Of a DNA stretch of 64,000 bases, positions 36,013 to 44,151 are shown piece after piece. The DNA lies in NCBI RefSeq assembly GCF_042466685.1, contig NZ_CP170448.1, positions 3,100,001 through 3,164,000 on the forward strand, in the 5' to 3' direction. This DNA comes from Vreelandella sp042466685 (lineage in GTDB: Bacteria > Pseudomonadota > Gammaproteobacteria > Pseudomonadales > Halomonadaceae). A model generated the notes under the pieces. The model was not told the DNA's origin. It saw only the letters and a program-made list of their open reading frames with translations, and did no database searches. The first letter of the stretch is position 1. Every line of letters starts with the position of its first letter. The translations under genes were made by a program, and so were the position numbers.

Positions 36013-36076
36013 GAGGCAGCTGTCTTAGCTGCAGTTAGTAACGGCGTTACGCTGTTACTAACTTAATTACACTCAC

Positions 36077-36523
36077 TTACTCTGCAACTACTACTACGCG
36101 TACAACAGCGTCCACTTCAGCATGCAAATGAAGGGTGATGTCGTATTCGCCGGTTTGACGAATCGGGCCATTCGGCATACGTACTTCGCTCTTGGCAATA
36201 TCGATGCCAGCAGAGGAAATCGCATCAGCCAGGTCACGCGGGCCGATAGAACCAAACAGTTTGCCTTCGTCGCCTGCTTTGGAAACCAAAGAGAGCTCGA
36301 TGTCATTTAGCTGCTCAGCACGCGCTTCGGCTTCTGCCTTACGCTCAGCGGCTTGCGCTTCGAGCTCAGCACGCTGTGCTTCAAACGCTTCGATGTTATC
36401 TTTAGTGGCCGGTACGGCTAAACCGTAAGGCACCAAGTAGTTACGACCATAACCAGGCTTCACAGTGACCTTGTCACCCAGGCCGCCCAGCTTACCAATG
36501 TTGTCGAGCAGAATGACTTCCAT
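36077..36523 (-). CDS. rplI: 50S ribosomal protein L9
   Basis: This is a 148-aa protein with the L9 N-terminal domain (MEVILLDNIGKLGGLGDKV), the connecting long helix rich in Ala/Glu (about 45-80) and the C-terminal domain. Binds 23S rRNA domain V. Last gene of the operon. Confidence 0.98.
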   Translation of the reverse strand: MEVILLDNIGKLGGLGDKVTVKPGYGRNYLVPYGLAVPATKDNIEAFEAQRAELEAQAAERKAEAEARAEQLNDIELSLVSKAGDEGKLFGSIGPRDLADAISSAGIDIAKSEVRMPNGPIRQTGEYDITLHLHAEVDAVVRVVVVAE

Positions 36524-36538
36524 CTCGTAAACCTCTTG

Positions 36539-37393
36539 TCAGTTGCTGCGGGCAAGGCGTGCGCGAACGTTCGCGAATGTATCAATCAGCCCCAACAGCA
36601 GCACAATGAGAATCGTGGGCCAGGTCGTGATCAGTAGCACATAAAATGCTACCAGCCACAGCCCGTTCATCCCCTTTATTCCAATAAAACCATGCACTAA
36701 CGCAACGCCAGCGACCAATAGCGGAATCCAACCCAGCATCGCCAGAGCATGAGCACCCAGCAGCATACCGATCACCCCAATAGCGACCAACACGGCCAGC
36801 TCTTTGGGGGCTAAGCGCAGTGCGTGGAACTCTTGCCGGAAGCCACCTGGGTTATACAACCCAGCTTGCCAACTCCGCGCAAGTGCCAGACACAGGATAG
36901 CTGCCAACAGCACCACAAACCCGGTCACTCCCCCCACTACCAGCGAGGCAATGGTTTGAGTATCGTAACCCTGATTGGCAAATTCCGTGAGCATGCGATC
37001 CACTTCTTCCGAACCTTCTCGCAACTGCTCAAGCATTAGCTCAGTGCCACCTGGCGGACTGAAGATGCCAAGCTGAACCATGACAGCGGCGACCAACGTC
37101 CCCACAATCAGGGTCTCACCCCAACGCATCCTCTCACGCAGGATGACGGCCATCAGCGTAACCAGCAGTAAGCTAGCCAGCGGAATTACGTCACCCTGAG
37201 CCCACCACCAACCGGCAGGTAGTGCTGCAGCGACAATGACAGGTAGCGCAGGAGCAAAGCCTCTGCGTAAGGTCATCAACGCGGCGATGGCTGCACCTAA
37301 CCAGAACAGCCAGGGCACTAGCGTTGCCAAGGCAGCCCCGCCTGCAGCGTAAGGCGTGCCCCGCATTAGCCATCGGGCTAGTGCCAGCATCAC
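36539..37393 (-). CDS. Integral membrane protein of the rpsR-rplI intergenic type (DUF2232-like)
   Basis: This is a 284-aa protein with about eight hydrophobic segments and one soluble stretch (about 118-150, rich in Glu/Arg). A membrane protein gene of this size regularly lies between rpsR and rplI in Pseudomonas and Halomonas. It resembles DUF2232/YybS proteins. The function is unknown. Confidence 0.72.
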   Translation of the reverse strand: MMLALARWLMRGTPYAAGGAALATLVPWLFWLGAAIAALMTLRRGFAPALPVIVAAALPAGWWWAQGDVIPLASLLLVTLMAVILRERMRWGETLIVGTLVAAVMVQLGIFSPPGGTELMLEQLREGSEEVDRMLTEFANQGYDTQTIASLVVGGVTGFVVLLAAILCLALARSWQAGLYNPGGFRQEFHALRLAPKELAVLVAIGVIGMLLGAHALAMLGWIPLLVAGVALVHGFIGIKGMNGLWLVAFYVLLITTWPTILIVLLLGLIDTFANVRARLARSN

Positions 37394-37402
37394 GTTAAAC
37401 GC

Positions 37403-37630
37403 TTACTGGTGGCTATCGGAGTAGGGCAGCAGTGCCAGATAGCGCGAGCGCTTAATAGCGGTCGCCAACTGACGCTGATAGCGTGCTTTGGTGCCGGTAA
37501 TACGGCTTGGAACGATCTTGCCGGTTTCAGTAACGTAGGCCTTCAGCGTGTCCAGATCTTTGTAATCGATCTGCTTGATGCCTTCAGCGGTAAAGCGGCA
37601 AAACTTACGGCGACGGAAAAAACGTGCCAT
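37403..37630 (-). CDS. rpsR: 30S ribosomal protein S18
   Basis: This is a 75-aa basic protein with RRRKFCRF, KDLDTLKAYVTETGKIVPSR and KRSRYLALLPYSD, diagnostic for S18. Forms a heterodimer with S6 on the 30S platform. Confidence 0.98.
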   Translation of the reverse strand: MARFFRRRKFCRFTAEGIKQIDYKDLDTLKAYVTETGKIVPSRITGTKARYQRQLATAIKRSRYLALLPYSDSHQ

Positions 37631-37663
37631 GGACTAGCTCCTTAAAACGTGCAGTGAATAAAA

Positions 37664-38041
37664 TCAGGCAGTTTCTTCTTCTTCAGCGCGCGGTTTCTCT
37701 TCGCGACGCGGACGTTTTTCTTCTGCCGGTTTCATCATCGGAGAAGCTTCAGTAACAGCTTCTTTGCAGCGAACAACCAAGCTGCGGATAATGGCGTCGT
37801 TGTAACGGAAGATGTTCTCGATCTCATCGAGGGTCTCACCGGTACATTCAACGTTCATCAGCACGTAGTGGGCTTTGTGGATCTTGTTGATCGGGTAAGC
37901 CAAATGACGGCGGCCCCAATCTTCTAGACGGTGCACAGTGCCGCTGTTTTCAGTAACGATGCTGGTGTAGCGTTCAACCATCGCCGGCACCTGCTCGCTT
38001 TGATCCGGGTGGACCATAAACACGATTTCGTAATGACGCAT
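37664..38041 (-). CDS. rpsF: 30S ribosomal protein S6
   Basis: This is a 125-aa protein starting MRHYEIVFMVHPDQSEQV, with the S6 ferredoxin-like fold (about 1-95) and a charged Glu-rich tail, where the glutamate-adding enzyme RimK can act in other bacteria. First gene of the operon. Confidence 0.98.
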   Translation of the reverse strand: MRHYEIVFMVHPDQSEQVPAMVERYTSIVTENSGTVHRLEDWGRRHLAYPINKIHKAHYVLMNVECTGETLDEIENIFRYNDAIIRSLVVRCKEAVTEASPMMKPAEEKRPRREEKPRAEEEETA

Positions 38042-38160
38042 GGGATCTCCTTGCGGTTTGACAGCTTCCGTTGAGTGCCATTGCGAAGTGCAATAAACAA
38101 CGACAAGGAAGCAAGGAGTTAACTGAAGTGCTCCGCCACCGCACTAGGCGGCTACCGGGG
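38042..38160 (-). promoter_or_regulatory. Possible rpsF leader (S6:S18 autoregulatory RNA)
   Basis: The minus-strand leader contains a GCCGCC / GGCGG-type stem with unpaired CCG-like bases about 90-115 nt before the rpsF start. Rfam-type rpsF leaders bind the S6:S18 dimer through a bulged CCG. Only the general form is seen here. The rest of 38161-38276, up to the rlmB stop, has short stems (aactgt / acagtt, cgcccg / cgggcg) without T runs. Confidence 0.35.
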
Positions 38161-38276
38161 CATCAAACAGAACTTTTATTTCAACAACTGTTTTTCACGA
38201 CAGTTTCAATTACTAATTCTCACAGCTAACGCCCGCTTGCAGACAAACGGGCGCGTGTATCTTAGTAGTACGGCGA

Positions 38277-39062
38277 TTAACTTGCAAGCTGACGCTGGCG
38301 AACAGCCTCAAATAGACAAATACCAGTGGCCACCGAAACATTAAGGCTAGAGACTTCACCGGCCATAGGTAATTTGGCAAGATTATCGCATGCTTCGCGA
38401 GTTAAGCGTCGCATCCCCTTCCCTTCGGCACCCATCACTAACGCCGTCGGGCCGGTCATATCTATATCGAAGACGCTTGACTGGGCCTCCCCTGCCGTAC
38501 CGGTTATCCACACACCGGCATCTTTTAGCTTGGCCAGAGTGCGCGCCAGGTTAGTCACTTGATAAACCGGCACGACCTCAGCGGCACCACAGGCGACCTT
38601 GCGCACCGTTGCATTAAGTGGTGCAGCCTTATCCTTTGCCACAATGACCCCATGGGCACCGGCGGCATCAGCACTGCGCAGGCAGGCGCCAAAGTTGTGC
38701 ACGTCCGTCACTCCATCCAGAATTAGCAACAGCGGTGGTGTAGACGAGGGCCATGCGCGCAGCTTAAGCCAAAGCGACTCTTCACCTTCTGGGGTTAACG
38801 GGGGGCAGAACGCCACCACCCCCTGATGAGCCGCGCCCTGGGTTAATTGATCGAGCAGGTCGCGGGGCTGCTCTTTCACTTTAGCCCCTTGCGCTTGTGC
38901 GTGAGCGATCAGCTCCTTTAAGCGACTCCCCGCCCCTTGCTGCACCCAGAGTTCGCGCGGTGCTTCACCTCTGTCCAGTAGGCTTTGCAGGGCATGAACG
39001 CCGTATACCTGATCCAGGCCATCGGGAGTCTTAGGCCCCCGCCGAGATGACGCCGACTTCAT
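38277..39062 (-). CDS. rlmB: 23S rRNA (guanosine-2251-2'-O)-methyltransferase RlmB
   Basis: This is a 261-aa SpoU-family SPOUT enzyme: N-terminal L30e-like domain (YGVHALQSLLDRGE), then the knotted domain with LDGVTDVHNFGACLRSADAAG and LVMGAEGKGMRRLTREACD. The ATG at 39062 lies just past the rnr stop. A TTG two codons earlier is also possible. Confidence 0.96.
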   Translation of the reverse strand: MKSASSRRGPKTPDGLDQVYGVHALQSLLDRGEAPRELWVQQGAGSRLKELIAHAQAQGAKVKEQPRDLLDQLTQGAAHQGVVAFCPPLTPEGEESLWLKLRAWPSSTPPLLLILDGVTDVHNFGACLRSADAAGAHGVIVAKDKAAPLNATVRKVACGAAEVVPVYQVTNLARTLAKLKDAGVWITGTAGEAQSSVFDIDMTGPTALVMGAEGKGMRRLTREACDNLAKLPMAGEVSSLNVSVATGICLFEAVRQRQLAS

Positions 39063-39064
39063 GC

Positions 39065-41497
39065 TCAACCCTTATTCGGTGATGGTTTGCGCGGGCCATT
39101 ACGGGTGCGACGGGGGCCACGACGGGTGGCGGGCTTCTCGCTAGTGGATTTCTTCTCACCAGCCGTTTTTGCGCTATCGCCTTTCACACCAGCGCCTTTA
39201 GCACCAGCACCCTCTTGCCCACCACGGCTCTTACGCGGCTGGCGGCGTGGGCGAGGTTTTTCATCCCCCAGACCGAAGTCAATCTTACGGTCATCCATAT
39301 CGACACGCGCCACCTGAACGGTAAGGCCATCACCCAAGCGATAGGTCGTGCCGGTGCGCTCACCTTTAAGACGGTGCTTCTCAGCTTCGTAGTGGTAGTA
39401 GTCCGAAGGCAGCGATGTCACATGTACCAAGCCTTCCACGAAGAACTCATCCAGACGAACAAACAGACCAAACTGAGTGACCGACGCGATAGTACCTTCG
39501 AACATCTCGCCGAGCTTGTCAGACATAAACTCACACTTCAGCCAACTCTCTACATCACGAGTGGCTTCATCGGCGCGGCGCTCAGTCATTGAGCAGTGCT
39601 CACCCAGCTCAAGCATCTGCTCAAAGGTATACGGACACCACTTGCTGGGCGGCTCAACCGGCGCACCCTCTACGCGCAGCACCGTGTTGGTCTGACGCGG
39701 GCCGCGGATCACAGAACGAATAGCACGGTGCACTAACAGATCAGGATAGCGGCGAATTGGCGAGGTGAAGTGGGCGTAGGCTTGATACGCCAAGCCAAAG
39801 TGACCTTCGTTTTGTGGCGAATAGACCGCCTGATTCATCGAACGCAGCATGACTGTTTGGATGATATCGAAGTCAGGGCGCTCAGCAATCGCCTCACGCA
39901 GCGCCTGATAATCCTGTGGCGTCGGCATATCACCACCGCCAACGGAAAGCCCCAGCTCGTTTAAGAAGAGGCGCAGCTTGTCTAGGCGCTCTGGCGTTGG
40001 CCGCTCATGAATTCGGTAGAGTGCAGGCAAATCATGTTTATCCAGAAAGCGAGCAGTCGCCACGTTGGCGGCCAGCATGCACTCCTCAATAAGCTTATGA
40101 GCATTATTACGGCTACGCGGAACAATTTTTTCGATTTTGCGTTCGTCATTGAAGATGATCGCCGTTTCAGTGGTATCAAAATCAATAGCGCCACGTTCAA
40201 CACGCGCTTCTCGCAACAAATAGTAGAGCTCTTCCAGATTTTTCAGCGGCTTAACAAGTTCGCTGTGTTCTGCCCGGAGCGTTTCACCCTCTTCGCTCTC
40301 CTCATCAAGAATTGCGGCCACCTTGTTATAGGTCAGGCGAGCATGGGAGTTCATCACAGCTTCGTAGAAGCGGTAGCGGCTAATCGCGCCGGTTTGCGAG
40401 ATATTCATCTCGCAAACCATGACCAAGCGATCCACATGGGGGTTAAGCGAACAGAGCCCGTTGGAGAGCAGCTCCGGCAGCATGGGCACCACTTGACCGG
40501 GGAAATAGACCGAGTTGCCCCGAGTCCGCGCTTCATCGTCAAGAGCCGTACCGGGGCGTACATAGTGGGAAACATCCGCGATGGCGACGAGCAGCTTCCA
40601 ACTGCCGGATTTGGTTTTCCAAGCACACACAGCGTCATCAAAGTCTTTGGCAGACTCATCGTCGATGGTAACCAGCGGTACATCACGCAAATCAACGCGG
40701 TGTTGCTTATCCCCTTCTAGTACTTCTGCCGAAATACCGGAGGTCTGATCAAGCACCTCCGGCGGAAACTCTGCAGGAATATCGTAACTGCGAATGGCAA
40801 TATCAATTTCCATACCGGGATCCATACGCTCACCCAGCACTTCGACCACTTCGCCCACCGGCTGCACCCGGGTGGCCGGCTGTTGGACAATCTTGGCCGA
40901 GATCACCTGGCCATCCTTAGCGCCACCGCAGGCGCTATGAGGAATAATCACCTCCTGAGTAATACGCGGGTTTTCCGGTATCAGAATGCCAAACTCAGGA
41001 GTGTTGCTACGATAAACACCAACGATGGTTTGCGTGTTACGCGCAATGACATCGGCAATGGTCGCCTCATCACGACCGCGTCGGTCACGCCCGCTAATGC
41101 GTGCCAGTACATGGTCACCATGAAAGACACGACGCATTTGGCGTGGGGGCAATACCAGGTCGGGCTTTTTGCCATCATCGCGCAGCAGAAAACCGAAGCC
41201 ATCACGATGCCCAAGCACCTTGCCTTTAATCAGATCGAGTTTATCGATCAACGCGTAAGCACCGCGGCGATCGCGCAGCACTTGGCCATCGCGCTCCATA
41301 GCCGCCAACCGGCGCCTAACGGCTTCTATGAGTTCTTCGTCTTCCAGCCCTAGCATGCGGCTCATATTTTCGTGGGTAATAGGCTTGCCATAGCTTTCTA
41401 ACGCAGCCAGCAGATACTCACGGCTCGGCGCTGGGTTGCCATATTTATGCGCCTCGCGCTCAGCGTGTGGATCATCACTCAACGTCCAGTACTTCAT
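39065..41497 (-). CDS. rnr: Ribonuclease R
   Basis: This is an 810-aa 3'-to-5' exoribonuclease with an N-terminal HTH/cold-shock region, the RNB catalytic domain (TIDDESAKDFDDAV with the metal-binding Asp set), S1 domain (about 630-720, EGTIASVTQFGLFVRL) and a Lys/Arg-rich tail. Start chosen at ATG 41497, which has AAGGA 10 nt upstream; the reading from 41536 has none. rlmB follows directly, the usual order. A 7-bp inverted repeat (41573-41597) lies in the 5' leader. Confidence 0.96.
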   Translation of the reverse strand: MKYWTLSDDPHAEREAHKYGNPAPSREYLLAALESYGKPITHENMSRMLGLEDEELIEAVRRRLAAMERDGQVLRDRRGAYALIDKLDLIKGKVLGHRDGFGFLLRDDGKKPDLVLPPRQMRRVFHGDHVLARISGRDRRGRDEATIADVIARNTQTIVGVYRSNTPEFGILIPENPRITQEVIIPHSACGGAKDGQVISAKIVQQPATRVQPVGEVVEVLGERMDPGMEIDIAIRSYDIPAEFPPEVLDQTSGISAEVLEGDKQHRVDLRDVPLVTIDDESAKDFDDAVCAWKTKSGSWKLLVAIADVSHYVRPGTALDDEARTRGNSVYFPGQVVPMLPELLSNGLCSLNPHVDRLVMVCEMNISQTGAISRYRFYEAVMNSHARLTYNKVAAILDEESEEGETLRAEHSELVKPLKNLEELYYLLREARVERGAIDFDTTETAIIFNDERKIEKIVPRSRNNAHKLIEECMLAANVATARFLDKHDLPALYRIHERPTPERLDKLRLFLNELGLSVGGGDMPTPQDYQALREAIAERPDFDIIQTVMLRSMNQAVYSPQNEGHFGLAYQAYAHFTSPIRRYPDLLVHRAIRSVIRGPRQTNTVLRVEGAPVEPPSKWCPYTFEQMLELGEHCSMTERRADEATRDVESWLKCEFMSDKLGEMFEGTIASVTQFGLFVRLDEFFVEGLVHVTSLPSDYYHYEAEKHRLKGERTGTTYRLGDGLTVQVARVDMDDRKIDFGLGDEKPRPRRQPRKSRGGQEGAGAKGAGVKGDSAKTAGEKKSTSEKPATRRGPRRTRNGPRKPSPNKG

Positions 41498-41707
41498 GCG
41501 ATCAACATCCTTGATGGCGTCATTTGCGAGAGGCATAAAAAAGGCGCAAACGCGGTGCGTTGCGAGCTGGGTATTTCAGCGTTTGATAGGCTGAAATGAA
41601 TAGAGTTTTGTTTAGTCATAGGCGCAGTATAGCGCTGCACGTTCAATCACCCAACCGTCTTAGACGTTGTTTATACAATTTGCCTTATAAAAAGCGCCTG
41701 TTGGGTC

Positions 41708-41735
41708 TTGCATTTAACCATCACCCCGGTATTAT
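41708..41735 (+). promoter_or_regulatory. Promoter of the tRNA-Leu cluster
   Basis: TTGCAT (41708-41713) and TATTAT (41730-41735) are 16 nt apart. A GC-rich discriminator (acgcgcc) follows, as usual for stringently controlled stable-RNA promoters. Confidence 0.6.
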
Positions 41736-41746
41736 ACGCGCCACTT

Positions 41747-41833
41747 GCCCAGATGGCGGAATTGGTAGACGCGCTAGCTTCAGGTGCTAGTGTCCGTATG
41801 GACGTGGAGGTTCAAGTCCTCTTCTGGGCACCA
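41747..41833 (+). tRNA. tRNA-Leu(CAG), copy 1
   Basis: 87 nt with encoded CCA. Acceptor GCCCAGA pairs with TCTGGGC. The anticodon CAG is in the loop of the gctag/ctagt arm. A long class II variable arm and GTTCAAGTC T-loop are present. It differs from copies 2 and 3 by a compensated acceptor pair (A-T instead of G-C). Confidence 0.98.
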
Positions 41834-41912
41834 AACTGCTTTTATGCTATCTATTGGTATAAGCAGTACAGTGCTAAGGCAAGTGGTAACAAGCAAGGCA
41901 AGGTTTGTGTTC

Positions 41913-41999
41913 GCCCAGGTGGCGGAATTGGTAGACGCGCTAGCTTCAGGTGCTAGTGTCTGTATGGACGTGGAGGTTCAAGTCCTCTCCTGGGCACCA
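41913..41999 (+). tRNA. tRNA-Leu(CAG), copy 2
   Basis: 87 nt with encoded CCA. Same anticodon CAG and fold as copy 1. The acceptor is GCCCAGG / CCTGGGC, and one base of the variable arm differs (tgtctgta). Confidence 0.98.
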
Positions 42000-42068
42000 T
42001 ACGAACACAACCGGTAAAAAGTCAGTTGATACTGACTAATTTGTAAATGACTAAGCTGTAAATGATGC

Positions 42069-42155
42069 GCCCAGGTGGCGGAATTGGTAGACGCGCTAGC
42101 TTCAGGTGCTAGTGTCCGTATGGACGTGGAGGTTCAAGTCCTCTCCTGGGCACCA
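42069..42155 (+). tRNA. tRNA-Leu(CAG), copy 3
   Basis: 87 nt with encoded CCA. Anticodon CAG, acceptor as in copy 2 and variable arm as in copy 1. The three copies are spaced by 79 and 69 nt and probably share one transcript. Confidence 0.98.
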
Positions 42156-42244
42156 TGACTTACATGGGCCAGTCCGCATCATTATGATTCTTCCCCCGAT
42201 TATACTTTGCTGACTTTATTCTCCTTTCTTTATTCCCCCCCAAT

Positions 42245-43105
42245 TTATTGAAACCGCCCCGGCCGCTTCGCTACTTCTCCCAGCGCCCACCCTTGTGTAC
42301 GAAGCTCACCTTCCAGGACAGCCTCAAGCGGTGGTGCCAGGTCTGGGAAGAAGTTAAGCCCTGTGCGCGCTTCAATTTCATCGATGGTCACTAAGTAGTC
42401 ATCTAACGGCTCATTGCCGCGCACGTCTTGCGGCATGATGAAGGCCAGCGCGAGTGGCCCTTCGCTATGCGGCACCACGATGATTTTATAAAACGCTTCC
42501 GGCACTTCAACCAGCCCAACGCGATTAAAGACGTTATCCATAAAGTGCTCTGGAAAAATGGGGCCAGTAATCACTTGCAAGCGGTCAAAACGCGGCGCGA
42601 AGTGATCCATTACCGCCTCTTCCAAGCGCTGCCAGAGCTGCCGGTTCAGGTTGGGGCGCTGCGGGGTCATATTGCTCATTAGGAAGGTATCGACCTGAGC
42701 GCTGCGCCCATGCACCGCCGCAATGGCGTAGTTGGGTGCTAAATGGCCTCGGTCGTAACCGCTACCGGCGTAGCTGTCGGTGCCTATCGGCCACAGCGTG
42801 CGCCAATCGGCTTGGAAATTTGGCCTTGGGCCAATGCTTGAGTCGTCTACTGCTTCAACCTGATAACTCACCCATAGCGGGTTGACCCGCACATCGGACC
42901 AGCCCACCAAGTAGCCATCGTTGCGCAACACCCGGTGTATTGTCGTCGGGCGAAACTCCTCCCAAGTGGGCACCCCCATCCAGGTGTAAGCATCTTTATG
43001 CTGCCGCTCCTGAAACTCCCACAGCCCTGTGCCAACCACCACAAAAAGCACGGCAATGCCCAAGCGTCGCCCCTGCCGACGCCAGCTCAAAAGCGATGTT
43101 CCCAA
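42245..43105 (-). CDS. Exported/membrane-anchored DNA/RNA non-specific endonuclease
   Basis: This is a 286-aa protein with an N-terminal hydrophobic helix (about 13-28) and an endonuclease NS domain. The motif YDRGHLAPNYAI holds the catalytic His, and SNMTPQRPNLNRQLW holds the Mg2+-binding Asn. Mitochondrial EndoG and Serratia nuclease belong to the family. It probably acts in the periplasm. Confidence 0.9.
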   Translation of the reverse strand: MGTSLLSWRRQGRRLGIAVLFVVVGTGLWEFQERQHKDAYTWMGVPTWEEFRPTTIHRVLRNDGYLVGWSDVRVNPLWVSYQVEAVDDSSIGPRPNFQADWRTLWPIGTDSYAGSGYDRGHLAPNYAIAAVHGRSAQVDTFLMSNMTPQRPNLNRQLWQRLEEAVMDHFAPRFDRLQVITGPIFPEHFMDNVFNRVGLVEVPEAFYKIIVVPHSEGPLALAFIMPQDVRGNEPLDDYLVTIDEIEARTGLNFFPDLAPPLEAVLEGELRTQGWALGEVAKRPGRFQ

Positions 43106-43195
43106 CAGATTTTCCCCTTGTTAAATGCTTACATTAGTGTTTTTTCATTTTTACTGCGTCCGTGAACGCTTTGCGTGTAACCAAATAATAAAGGG

Positions 43196-43471
43196 CTACC
43201 AACCCAAAGAGAACATGGTTTCAAGATCGTGGCGGGAGTGAACCTGCATGGCATTCAGGGTCTCGGTATCGCTAATTCCTTCCACGGCGTTTAAGCGCTC
43301 CGTCACCAATTCGGCCAAGCTTTCAAAATCACGGGTGCGGGCAATCGCCACGAGATCATAACGGCCACAGGTGGAGTAAACTTCGCTAATGCCTTCTACA
43401 TCAGCCAGGCGCTCGGCCACAGCCTTGACCTGGCCTTTATCAGTATTGATTAAAATAACTGCATTTTGCAT
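43196..43471 (-). CDS. Stand-alone Lrp/AsnC ligand-binding (RAM) domain protein
   Basis: This is a 91-aa protein with only the C-terminal effector domain of Lrp (beta-alpha-beta, VEGISEVYSTCGRYDLVAIAR) and no DNA-binding helices. Start at 43471 (AAGGGG upstream); the longer reading is rejected. Such proteins oligomerise and bind amino acids; some modulate full-length Lrp proteins. Role here unknown. Confidence 0.85.
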   Translation of the reverse strand: MQNAVILINTDKGQVKAVAERLADVEGISEVYSTCGRYDLVAIARTRDFESLAELVTERLNAVEGISDTETLNAMQVHSRHDLETMFSLGW

Positions 43472-43756
43472 GGCACGCCCCTTAGAGAAAATGGTCATAA
43501 AAAGTAATGTCGAAGATGCGCAGAGTATAGCAGCGACAAGGAAGCTAGCGCAGCACCCTGCTACGGCGTGACCAATTGTCGCTATCCCAGCAGCACTATT
43601 CGCACAACCCTTGTACATCCGCTAGCATGTAGTTGAAGTGTAGGATTGAAAGATGCAGCAAAAAGCTCCGGCTTATAAGGTGATGCGGAGCATAAAGAGG
43701 TGGATAACCACCCGATAACGTGACCAAACGTCAGACCGTGACGATAAGGAGTAATC

Positions 43757-44071
43757 ATGGCTAATAAGAGCCGTCGTGACTTTATGCGTAACAGTATGCT
43801 GGGCCTTGCGGCTCTGCCACTGGGAGCGGGTATTCTTTCCAAGAGTGCTTTTGCCCAAGAGCTGCCGCGCCTTGATCCTTCCGCAACCAATGCACAAGCG
43901 CTGAACTATGTGGAAGACGCCAGTGAAGCTAGCGACCACCCTGCGTATGAAGAGGGCGAACGCTGCGATAACTGCATGTTCTATAAAGCAGAAAATGAGG
44001 GCTGCCAGCTATTTCCTGAGAATAGCGTAGCGCCTGCTGGCTGGTGCCAATCCTGGACCGCCCAAGCTTAA
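43757..44071 (+). CDS. High-potential iron-sulfur protein (HiPIP)
   Basis: This is a 104-aa protein with a Tat signal (SRRDFMRN, cleavage after AFA near 33) and the four cluster cysteines at 70, 73, 83 and 97 (CDNC, GC, GWC). HiPIPs carry electrons in the periplasm from bc1 complexes to oxidases. AAGGAG lies 5 nt before the ATG. The 285 nt upstream to the divergent Lrp-like gene hold no gene I can support. Confidence 0.95.
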   Translation: MANKSRRDFMRNSMLGLAALPLGAGILSKSAFAQELPRLDPSATNAQALNYVEDASEASDHPAYEEGERCDNCMFYKAENEGCQLFPENSVAPAGWCQSWTAQA

Positions 44072-44103
44072 GCGTTTAGAAGTTGATAGCTGTATGAGAA
44101 CCT

Positions 44104-44131
44104 CTACCCCGCCTTTTGAGCGGGGTAGCTT
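44104..44131 (+). terminator. Terminator between HiPIP gene and spoVR
   Basis: A 9-bp stem (ctaccccgc / gcggggtag) with a 7-nt loop is followed by cTTTgTTT. It lies 33 nt after the HiPIP stop and is near-symmetric, so it may serve the convergent spoVR operon as well. Confidence 0.8.
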
Positions 44132-44151
44132 TGTTTAAAGCACGTTAGTGG

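Noticed and set aside
43472..43618. Hydrophobic N-terminal extension on the Lrp-like protein
   Set aside because: The 49 extra residues have no good start signal, and the RAM domain is complete from 43471.
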